Notes under the pieces: generated by a model
The model's input: the letters and a program-made list of their open reading frames with translations, nothing else
Database searches by the model: none
Told to the model about the DNA's origin: nothing
Position numbers and translations under genes: made by a program
DNA from: Pipra filicauda
Taxonomy: Eukaryota > Chordata > Aves > Passeriformes > Pipridae
Direction: 5' to 3'
Length of the DNA: 64,000 nucleotides
NCBI RefSeq assembly: GCF_003945595.2
Contig: NW_024104365.1
Span: 5,551,049 to 5,615,048, forward strand
Shown: positions 46,934 to 55,714 of the stretch, piece after piece
Numbering within the stretch: the stretch's first letter is position 1
Layout of the letters: the number at the start of each line of letters is the position of its first letter

Positions 46934-47865
46934 TGTATTGGTCTGTTAGGATACATGCCTGGAATAAAGATAAGTACAACAGACATTCAAACACTACAAA
47001 AAATCTTTTATTGCAGTGAGAATAAAAACTAGCAAAGAGAAGCAAAAGCTAAAAAAGAATATAAAATAACTACTTTACCGGTTGGCATTCATACTATACT
47101 ATGAACAGCTTTTATTACGGTATTAACTGGTAAAAAGGGAATTAAAAGGACACTAAAAAAGGATAATAAAACAATACTACGGACAGCTTTTAATACAGTA
47201 TTAACTAGTAAAAAGGGAATTAAAGGGATACCAAAAAGAATAGAAAAACACTTGTTTTCTCTGTTGTTTCCTATCAAGAAACTGTGCTTACCCCCACAGA
47301 CAGGCCAGGGCTACCAGGATCTGCAGCAGCTGGTTGGTACCCGTGCTTAGTGGGCGTCCCCACGGAGCAACACGGTCTCGATGGAAGGATGAGTATTGCT
47401 CGACTCAGCAGTCCCGACACCCTGTTTTTATCAGCTCTACATTGTACTACGTAGGGCCAGTACGTAGTACAAGGGGATGCTTGAGTGGCAGCCAAACACC
47501 ACCTGTTCATTACCTAATGGCAACAGCCTGTGCATGCCCTGCTGTAGGGCAAGGGGCAAACGACCCCTGCCCACGTAATCTTCCTCTCACCATCATCTTT
47601 CTCGCCCCTATGTACGACCTCTAGCACTGTGTTTCAAGGATATTTGTATCCATCTTGCAGTAGGGAGCTAAGCCAAGGAGGAACTCAGCTCTGATAACAG
47701 GGGACATCTAGTTGACTTGCTAAAAGAATGCAATGGGCCTTACAGTTAACTTGTGCCATAAAGTTACATTGTACAATACTCTGGTTGGTTTCACATCCTA
47801 ATGTAATTACTTTCTCACGCCTCTATGCTCCATTGATCATCTAATTCTAAAGTACCCCCCTTGCA
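46934..47865 (-). repeat. ERV-A 5' LTR (right)
   Basis: 932 bp, TGTATTGG ... CTTGCA, the pair of 28,272-29,172. It keeps segments missing from the left copy, for example the part around 46,985-47,005. Confidence 0.92.
47442..47472. repeat. Palindromic stem-loop in ERV-A LTR (right copy)
   Basis: Same 12-bp arms and spacer as at 28,749-28,779, unchanged. Confidence 0.9.
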
Positions 47866-48930
47866 CTCTTCAGTCTGAAGAGCAGATCCTTGCTCAGCCG
47901 TGCTGGTTTCTGACCTGCCTTGCTTGTTTTCTTACACATGGGGATGGACACTTGGGCTCTAAGTGTCCTCAAAGAGCTGCCACCTCTGGTCAGTTCCTCT
48001 GTCCTTAAGAACAGTTTCCCAGGGAATCTCATCCCCTAATTCTTTAAACAGCTGGTATTTCATTATTCTAAGTTTCAGGGTCGATCCTAACTCTGCTCTT
48101 TTTCTGGCCTTTTTTCATTGAGATTAGTAACTCAACCAGGGCATGGTTGCTACAGCCCAGGCTGCCTCCAATCTTAATCTCTCTGATGAACTCATCCACA
48201 CTGGTGAGCGTGGGGTCCAGTAAAGCTTCTCTTCTGGTTGGTGTGTCCAATACCTGAACCAGGAAGTTGTCCTCAATGCACTCCAGGTGTCTCCTGTATT
48301 GCTTGCAGTCGGCTGCTTTCCCAGCAGACAGGGGTGGTTGAAATCCCTATCAGGATGAGAGCTTATGAGCACAGTTCTCCTTGTATCTGAAACAAGAAGT
48401 CTTGTCAACAGGCTCCCCTGACCAAGGTAGCCTGTGGTGGACACCAATCACATGATGTCCCTCGTTGGTCCTGTCTTTGGTTTTTACCCACAGGCTCTCG
48501 ACCTGTTTGTGGCTGTTCCTCAGAGGCAGCTCTTCACAATCTATCCATTCCTTAACACAGAGCACAACACACCCACCCTTCCTTCCCAGCCTCTCTCTTC
48601 TCTGGAGCTTTTAGCCCTCAATTGCAGTTTTCCAGTTGTGTAACTCATCCCACCTGTTTCTCTGAGAGCAATTAGGTCATAGTTTTCTAATTGCACCATG
48701 GTTTCCAGCACCCATGCTGCCCGCATTGGTGTAAAAGCACTTGAACTGGGCTATTGACCTCTTCACCTTTTGAGAGGAACCCTTCTTAATTCCTTTGAGA
48801 TGACTTACAAGTATTTCCCTGCTGCTTCTTAAAGTGTTGGTGTTTCCTCATTCCTCTCTGACACACAAAAGTACATTCCCTTCCCTCACCAAATCTGGTT
48901 TAAAACTCTGCTAAATGTTCCAGTGTTCAG
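47866..48930 (-). mobile_element. CR1 LINE, endonuclease part, antisense
   Basis: Continues the CR1 broken at 27,606: joined across one CTCTT, the minus-strand reading LLFRLKSQKEMHSL is restored. Moving to the right the minus strand shows CR1 endonuclease segments with frameshifts: KIGGSLGCSNHALVELLIS, DTPTRREALLDPTLTS, SHKQVESLWVKTKDRTNEGH and VKEWIDCEELPLRNS, and near 48,740 the start CFYTNAGSMG. The right border near 48,930 is approximate. Confidence 0.88.
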
Positions 48931-49362
48931 ACCTCTATGTGTAAAGTGTCTTGCTCAGGGATTCAAAGTGGCTGAGATTCAATAAATAATAGCAATCTCA
49001 TTCCCGGATATAAGCAATTCAATGTCTGTTATGGTTAGAATTTCCCATAGCCCTGCTTTATCACCACATCAGTCATGAAGTGATCAATGGCAAGTGAAAA
49101 TAGATGATGTACCACGTCAACCCAGTATAATTCAGAGAATGGCATTTTTAGCACTGTGACAATGTTAGTTTGAAATCAAACTGTAGTGAATATTTTTACT
49201 GTAAGAAGGGAGGGAAAGCAGGACACAACATACTCTCTTATTTTAATACAGTTGCTGCTTTAGCAAGTGATGTGGAATGAATGATTTTTTTTTAAGGTTT
49301 AAAAATTAGTTTAAATATAAGTAGTTAAAATATTTTGATAAATAATTGCTACTTTTCTTTAG
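48931..49362 (+). other. End of the 24.2 kb intron
   Basis: AT-rich unique sequence leading to the acceptor CTTTAG at 49,362. Nothing else is seen. Confidence 0.75.
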
Positions 49363-49454
49363 ATAAATGGGCAAATACTTTATGGAAGGACTCATCAGAA
49401 TGCTTCCTCAATAATCAAGTGCACACCATCTAAAGTAAAAGTGATCTTTATCAG
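49363..49454 (+). CDS. MPDZ: MPDZ exon: end of PDZ8
   Basis: Encodes [20 protein letters not shown] then [10 protein letters not shown], helix 2 and last strand of PDZ8. Donor CAG|GTAAGT, phase 2. It joins in frame to the exon ending at 25,118, so the transposon-filled intron still has good splice sites on both sides. Confidence 0.95.
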
Positions 49455-49734
49455 GTAAGTTCTGGTAAAAGTTTGACTAAAAAGGTTTATTTTTTAATGT
49501 GCTCAAGTTTTGCAGAGAGTTTTTTTGTTTGTTTGTTTAATTTTGGTAAGGTATATGTGCTTTTGATCACAATCTTAGTAGTTGTTAAATATGCCTTGGA
49601 GTTTTTTGTTTTGATACTTCTATTGTTAGAACCAGAAATAAGGTAAAATAAAGCACTAGACCTAAACTTGTCCTTAGAAATATTGTGGTATATTACTGCC
49701 TTCTTACTGCATTCTTTAACTGAATTTGTTACAG

Positions 49735-49825
49735 AAATAAAGATGCAGTAAATCAGATGGCTGTTTGCCCTGCAAAGTCAGTAGAGGCTTCACAAAGTAC
49801 TTCAGGGACACTTCAGCATCAAGAG
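49735..49825 (+). CDS. MPDZ: MPDZ exon: PDZ8-PDZ9 linker
   Basis: Acceptor GTTACAG, donor GAG|GTAAAG. Encodes NKDAVNQMAVCPAKS then VEASQSTSGTLQHQE. The first half is conserved with mammals, the second is free linker. Confidence 0.94.
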
Positions 49826-50173
49826 GTAAAGTAAATATTTGTTTTTCTTATTTGACCAAGATACTAACATTGTTCTGGATAGAGGAGTGCTCTGTCTGCT
49901 TATAATATACCATAAAAGAGAAAGAAACCAAATAGAAGAACAAAGTTCTTCTTCTGTTCTGGGCTACTAAGTTTATTACATCTGTGCTCAATTTTGTTTC
50001 GTTTTATATTCTTCTATACTGTGAAGTAAGTCTGACTTCCCATTGATAGGGTTATAGCAGTTTAAATGAATCTAGAAAATTATCATACTCACTTTAAGCG
50101 TTTATGAGCTACTTTATTTTGATGCAAAATGTTGGAAATAGTTGCTTACAGTTACATTTTCATTTTCTTTTAG
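49826..50173 (+). other. Short intron
   Basis: 348 bp, nothing recognised apart from splice sites. Confidence 0.85.
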
Positions 50174-50254
50174 ACTGATGCAAGTGTTGCAAACTCTAGT
50201 GCTTTTTCTGACTTGAGTTCATGTAAAAACATTCAGTATGTGGAACTTCCTAAG
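50174..50254 (+). CDS. MPDZ: MPDZ exon: linker and first strand of PDZ9
   Basis: Acceptor CTTTTAG, donor AAG|GTATGT, 27 codons. Encodes TDASVANSSAFSDLS then SCKNIQYVELPK. Confidence 0.94.
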
Positions 50255-50837
50255 GTATGTGATGAAAGTTAAATTTATATCAGTCACGCTTGTATTCACT
50301 AGCCTCCGTTTTTGTAATGGAGTCCCTCTTATGAGAAACAAAATGTGTCTCTTAGGTACTAAAGTTAGAAAAGTGATTTCTAGAGGTCTTCTCTTCCTAT
50401 TTGTGAATGGACCCCAAAGTTTTCCTCACATGATGACTGTCTTTGAGTCATGAGTTGCTTTAACTTCACATAAATTTGCCAATTGTTCTGTGTCTCTGGA
50501 AGAAGTCGTCTTTTGTTCTGTTTGAAAAACTTTTGGTGGTTCCTCAGGTAAAGTCATTGCCTAAGTTATTCAAAATAACAACTGAATTGACCTTGTAAGT
50601 TTCGAAGGAGTGGGTTTGAATTTAGAAGTGGTTCAGATTTATCTTGGTAGCCAGTATACTGTTTGTAGGCTGGTGGAACCTATTTCAGAAATAGATTAGT
50701 TTAAAACAACAATATTGATGCATTGTGAAAAACCTAACTTTTGTTATGTCAACAGGCTTCACTAGTCTTTAGTGAATGTATTTTGACATTTTGTTATACA
50801 CAGTACTTAACCATTTGCATTTTTCTGTTTGCCCTAG
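50255..50837 (+). other. Intron within PDZ9
   Basis: 583 bp, nothing recognised. Confidence 0.85.
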
Positions 50838-50930
50838 GATCAAGGAGGCTTTGGAATTGCCATTAGTGAAGAAGACACGATTAATGGAGTAGTTATTAAG
50901 AGCTTAACAGATAATGGTGCAGCAGCAAAG
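50838..50930 (+). CDS. MPDZ: MPDZ exon: PDZ9 binding loop region
   Basis: Acceptor TGCCCTAG, donor AAG|GTGTGA, 31 codons. Encodes DQGGFGIAISEEDTINGVVI then KSLTDNGAAAK. The loop is GFGI. Confidence 0.95.
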
Positions 50931-51023
50931 GTGTGAGAATATTTAAATTTCAATTAGGGAATGAAAAATGTTTTTTTGAAGTAGCATCCAGAGCTCATAT
51001 TTTTTATTCTATGTTTTTTCCAG

Positions 51024-51098
51024 GATGGACGAATCAAAGTTGGTGATCAGATTCTGGCAGTGGATGATGAGATTGTTGTGGGATATCCTGTAGAAAAG
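51024..51098 (+). CDS. MPDZ: MPDZ exon: PDZ9 middle
   Basis: Acceptor TTTTTTCCAG, donor AAG|GTGCCT, 25 codons. Encodes DGRIKVGDQILAV then DDEIVVGYPVEK. The donor departs from consensus at positions +3 to +5. Confidence 0.94.
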
Positions 51099-52436
51099 GT
51101 GCCTCTGAAGTGTCAGGAATGTTGCAGAAATCTCAGTGCTTAATGTGGGAGTGATTGTATCTTAAACCAGCAAGGTTTTCATGACTGTACTCTGACTTAA
51201 TTTTCAAAACTGGCTAAAAAAGCAAAGATCTGCAGGCACTATCTGGATAAGGAAACTACTGCAGAATAAGCTAAAGTCTAAATTTAAAGCTCAGCTGTTA
51301 TTTTACATTCATTCACTACATGAATCATCTATCTCTGTGCTACAAATCTGATATTATTTTCTCTGTGGTTTAGACCTGATGCCTGAGAGGCACTTAGTAG
51401 TGCAATAAAAGCCGTGAACTATTGCTCAGTAATGACTCTGCATAGCTACTCCACTTTAAAAGTATTAGAACTAGTAAATTTAATATGTGTAAATTTACAT
51501 GGGCGAGTTGTGTCAGTGGTAAATCAGGTCATGAACTGCACTTATCCAAGGGGACTGTTTGCAGTAACAGCCTCATTATATTCCAAGCCTGATATTTCAA
51601 CCCTTTGGAGAAACATATCTCTGTTCCTAAATAACAAGATTTATTTCTAACTTCAAGCTCTGCACACTCAATTTGAATTCTGTAATGAATCAAGGAGGGT
51701 TTTTTCTAGCACTTGCCTTGCTACCAAGAAAAGTGATTCTTTAGGCATGAGTAGATTACTTTCTGTTTGTTAAAGGGCAATTAGGAAAGCATCAGTCTTA
51801 CTCTTTGATGCACTGCTATCTCTGAAGCAGTAAATAAGTAAGAGACAGTGAAGTTGTCTGTAGACAAATAAGTAGGCTTTGGAAGAAAAGAGAGATTGAG
51901 TAAGTAATTTCTGAAAATAGTTCTACTGAAATGTAAAGTCTCAGAAGGATTTGGTGTCTTTTCTGTGAGATGGCAATTGATTTTGAAGGTTTTTCAGTAT
52001 CTCTTTAAACTAGATTTTGTGTTACACCCTGGTTTCCTTCTCTCCCTCCCATAGTTCAGATAATACTTTCGGATATTCCTTCTAGAATGGTAGTAGCACA
52101 TTTCTCTAAGATGTTTTGATATTGACTTCTGTGAGATCAGAATTGACCTCCATCCAGCATTAAAAGTTTTCTGTTTTTCTAATAATTGCTATAAATAGAA
52201 TCTTTTGTTCAGAGAGGACATTGAAAGTCTGCCTCATTCTCGTCTGATATAGTTTGGCAAAGTTTTATGGAGAAAAGTTTCTCAGAAAAAACATCAATAT
52301 TTGTCTTTGTTCCTTGCCAAGTAAACCTGCAGCATTGTAACTGGTAGCTCCAGTTTACAGAATAGTTATTCTGCTTTATTTTTGATTTGCAACTAAACAA
52401 TCCAGTTACACTCTTCATCAGCTTTTCTTTTTTCAG
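51099..52436 (+). other. Intron within PDZ9
   Basis: 1.3 kb. No repeat or gene recognised. Confidence 0.8.
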
Positions 52437-52614
52437 TTTATAAGTCTTCTGAAGACATCCAAAACTACAGTGAGGCTTACAATCAACTCAGCGGAGTTGG
52501 ATAACCTGACTGCAGCACCAGTCCCTTCCAGCACTGCCCCAGCAGACAAGAGGAATATGCAGCCTCCAGCAACTATTCCTGCTTCCAGCTCACCAGAACC
52601 AGAAGCAGTCAAAA
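52437..52614 (+). CDS. MPDZ: MPDZ exon: end of PDZ9 and PDZ9-PDZ10 linker
   Basis: Acceptor TTTTTTCAG, donor A|GTAATG. Encodes FISLLKTSKTTVRLTI, the last helix and strand of PDZ9, then a Pro/Ala/Ser-rich linker ending SSSPEPEAVK. The linker differs from mammals except SPEPE. Confidence 0.94.
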
Positions 52615-53381
52615 GTAATGTTTTTCTTGTGTGCTTATCTTCACTGAGGTTGTAGCCTTAAAAGAAATTTACCTGTCTTGTAAATTTCCTCCTTTTGTAT
52701 GCACTCAACTGTCTTGTGAGTTGCATTTTTTAATACTTTTGGGTTACATGTTCCTCTAAGAGAAGCATTGTGCCACCATCCACCACCATACTTTCCCACT
52801 AGCCTGTTGCAGAGGCAGGAGAATGGAGGGATGGATCTTCTCCTCCCTCTTAAATACTGGGCAGCAGGTGCCTCATGGCTATCTGGAACTAAGTGAGAGG
52901 CATTCCTTAAAGTGACAGAGAAAAGTCATGTCATTTTTCCTAGGAAAAGGGGATGGTTGAGACTGTCTTGCCATTTATAAGTAGTCGCATTTGATTCTTC
53001 TCCTTTAGAGTGGAGAGTGAAGATGTTACTGATGGATGAAGGTTATTGGTTAAGCAACGCAATTCTAAGAAGTTAATAACTTGAGTAATGCACACATCAT
53101 ATAGATACTTAAATTGTATCTTAAATAGAATATGTTTGTACAATATCTTCTTTGTCTGTCCAGACTATGACCCAGGTACTTGATGGCATGAAAACAGGAC
53201 ACTTGTAAATAAAACTACAGGACAGTACTTGTCTGAGGGGAAGGGCAAATTGGCAGCATCATTCTCTGTGGGTCAGCTCTTGGTGTGCAGCTGTCAATGA
53301 GCTCTGAAAAATGCTGTTTTAAAGTCACTTTTCTAATACCAAGCCCTCTTACTGTAACCAGGATGTTTAATTGTTTTTTAG
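52615..53381 (+). other. Intron, nothing recognised
   Basis: 0.77 kb, no recognised feature. Confidence 0.8.
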
Positions 53382-53527
53382 ACACAAGCAGATCTTCAAC
53401 TCCAGCCATGTTAGCCTCTGACCCAGCTACTTGTCCCATCATTCCTGGATGTGAAACAACCATTGACATCTCCAAAGGGCGGACTGGTCTTGGTCTGAGC
53501 ATTGTTGGAGGAGCAGACACTTTGCTG
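53382..53527 (+). CDS. MPDZ: MPDZ exon: start of PDZ10
   Basis: Acceptor TTTTTTAG, donor CTG|GTTGGT. Encodes [40 protein letters not shown] and VGGADTLL. The binding loop is GLGL. The donor is weak (GTTGGT) but phase and homology require it. Confidence 0.94.
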
Positions 53528-53883
53528 GTTGGTTGGAAAAATATGTGTGTCACTCAAGTGAAATAACAGTAATGAAATTAAAGTGTCTGATAGAAGAGAC
53601 TTTTTTCGTCATTTTTTTCTATAGCATTTATAGAAAGACACAAAGAAACCAGTTTAGGGAAAAAAAAAAAGAAAAAAGCACTTCTAAAATTGAAAGTATA
53701 AATGAACTTCCTAAATATTTTGATTCATAAATAAACTTCATAAACTTCTTAAATATTTGTTCATCATACATCTGACTTGTGCTTATCATTGATAAATTAT
53801 AGTAGGAATTTTCAGTTGCTCTTGTTTCAAAATGGGGTATTTTCTTGCAACATGCGATTTTTAATTTTTTTTTTTGTCCACAG
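53528..53883 (+). other. Short intron
   Basis: 356 bp with A and T runs and an acceptor TTTTTTTTGTCCACAG. Confidence 0.85.
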
Positions 53884-53967
53884 GGAGCAATCATTATCCA
53901 TGAAGTATATGAAGAAGGAGCAGCATCTAAAGATGGGAGACTGTGGGCTGGGGATCAGATATTAGAG
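53884..53967 (+). CDS. MPDZ: MPDZ exon: PDZ10 middle
   Basis: 28 codons, [18 protein letters not shown] then [10 protein letters not shown]. Donor GAG|GTATGG. A solo LTR begins about 15 bases after the donor. Confidence 0.96.
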
Positions 53968-53982
53968 GTATGGCGATTTCTT

Positions 53983-55024
53983 TGGTAGTGGATTGACCCT
54001 GGCTGGATGCCAAAGCTGCTCTCTCACTCCCCTCTGCAACTGGACAGGGGAGAGAAAATATAACAAAGGATTCATGAGTTAAGGACTGGGAGAGATCACT
54101 TACTGATCACCATCATGGGCAAAACAGACTCGAAGTGGGGATATTAATTAAATTTTTTACAAATAGAGTCAGAGCAGGAGAATGAGAAGTAAAACAAACC
54201 TTAAAAACACCTTCCTCCCATCCCTCCTTCCAATTTCTACCTCCTCCCCCACAGTGGCACAGGGAAACAGGAATGGGGGTTACAGTCAGTTGTTGTTTCT
54301 GCCGTTGCACAAGGAGAGGAGTCCTTCCTCTGCTCCCTGTGGGGCATCTCCTGCAGGGGACAGTTCTTCATGAACTTCTCCAGCATAAGTCCCTCCCATG
54401 AACTGCTGCCGTGTAGATCATTTTTCCATGGGGTGAGTGCAATGTTCTTCAGGCACAGGCTGCTCCAGTGTGGGTCCCCCACAAGTCCCACCGGGAGAAC
54501 CTCTAGCATGGGTCCCTCTCTCCATGGGTCCCTGCCAGGACCCTGCTCCAGCAGGCCTCCCACGGGGTCACAGCCTCCTTCAGGCACCCACACCATCTGG
54601 TGTGGGTCTCCTCCACTGGCTGCAGGTGGATCTCTACACTCCGATGGTCTTCCATGGGCTGCAGGGGCACAGCTACTCCACCATGGTCTGCACCACGGGC
54701 TGCAGGGGAACCTCAGCCTGGAGCACCTCCCCCTCTCCCCTCTCCACTGACCTTTGTGTCTGCGGAGTTGTTCACATGTTCTCACTCTGCTCTTCTCTGG
54801 CTGCAATTTTCATCTTCACAAAACTTTTTTTCCTTCTTAAAGATGTAATCACAGAGGTGTTACTGTAATTCATGATGGCTCGGCTTTGGCCAGTGGTGGG
54901 TCCATCCTGAAGACAACTGTTATTGGCTCTACAAGACATGGGGAAATCTTCTGGCAGCTTCTCACAGAAGCCACTCCTGCAGCCCCAGCTCTGCTACCAA
55001 AACCTGGCCATGCAAACCCAATAC
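53983..55024 (-). mobile_element. Avian ERVL-type solo LTR
   Basis: About 1.04 kb. The right end on the minus strand is TGTATTGGGTTTGCATGGCC, the familiar start of the avian ERVL LTR; the left end lies near TGGTAGTGGATTGACCCTGG. Its middle has many imperfect repeats of the type GCTCCAGTGTGGGTCC and GGGCTGCAGG. No internal viral sequence, so it is a recombined solo LTR. It fills most of the intron 53,968-55,114. No target duplication is clear. Confidence 0.88.
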
Positions 55025-55114
55025 AGTCACTTTTGTTTTCATTGAACAGAAGGTCTCTTCTGTTTGTCTGCTGGAAGGTGCTACACAATTTACCATTGTA
55101 TGCTTTCATTGCAG

Positions 55115-55308
55115 GTGAACGGAATTGACCTCAGGAATGCCACACATGACGAAGCCATAAATGTCCTCCGACAGACTCCCCAAAAGGTTCGTCTGACTGT
55201 GTACAGAGATGAGGCCCAGTACAAGGAGGAAGACATGTATGATGTGCTCAATATAGAGCTTCAGAAGAAGCCTGGCAAAGGCCTTGGGCTGAGTATTGTT
55301 GGGAAAAG
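55115..55308 (+). CDS. MPDZ: MPDZ exon: end of PDZ10 and start of PDZ11
   Basis: Acceptor ATTGCAG, donor AG|GTAAGT. Encodes [40 protein letters not shown] and [20 protein letters not shown], then IVGK. It holds helix 2 of PDZ10 with its conserved His, a linker of only about 12 residues, and the GLGL loop of PDZ11. PDZ10 and PDZ11 are closely spaced. Confidence 0.96.
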
Positions 55309-55566
55309 GTAAGTAATGTAACTCGAGAGTCAATATCTGGAACTTAGTGGGCATGCTCATGTTTCTGTTATGATCTGGTGCTCAGATCCCACAGGCTTGA
55401 AGGCCAAACACATCATTTTTGTACCTAAGCTGATTGGTCTTCCCTAAAGGAACTAGCCCACCGTTACTCAGAAAAATGAGACAGTGTTTATTGTCTTCCC
55501 AATAGCAAGCCATAAAAATGACCCTCAAACAATGCTGTAATGCAAAATCCGTGTATGTATTTGCAG

Positions 55567-55714
55567 AAATGATACAGGCGTGTTTGTGTCAGACATCGTC
55601 AAAGGAGGAATAGCAGATACAGATGGGAGATTGATGCAAGGAGACCAGATATTGACAGTGAATGGAGAAGATGTCCGAAATGCTAACCAGGAAGCTGTTG
55701 CAGCTTTGCTAAAG
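55567..55714 (+). CDS. MPDZ: MPDZ exon: PDZ11
   Basis: Acceptor TTTGCAG, donor AAG|GTATTG. Encodes [40 protein letters not shown] and QEAVAALLK. The first base completes an Arg codon. Helix 2 lacks the usual leading His here (NQEAV), as in mammals. Confidence 0.96.

Larger units (their letters stand above)
28272..47865 (-). mobile_element. ERV-A: ERVL-like (class III) provirus, antisense
   Basis: Two near-identical LTRs flank gag, pol (protease, RT, RNase H, integrase), a dUTPase-like domain and an env-like region, all on the minus strand. The order with dUTPase after integrase, and the KIQGP segment after the YVDD motif, point to the ERVL group. The primer binding site fits tRNA-Ser. Removing the nested ERV-B (32,330-43,107) leaves about 8.8 kb, a normal provirus length. 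All genes except gag are broken by stops or frameshifts. It inserted into a CR1 with a CTCT duplication. Confidence 0.9.

Noticed and set aside
54237..54868. Overlapping open frames of 126-189 codons on both strands
   Set aside because: They lie inside the ERVL solo LTR, are Cys/Pro/Gly-rich translations of its internal repeats, and have no recognisable domain.
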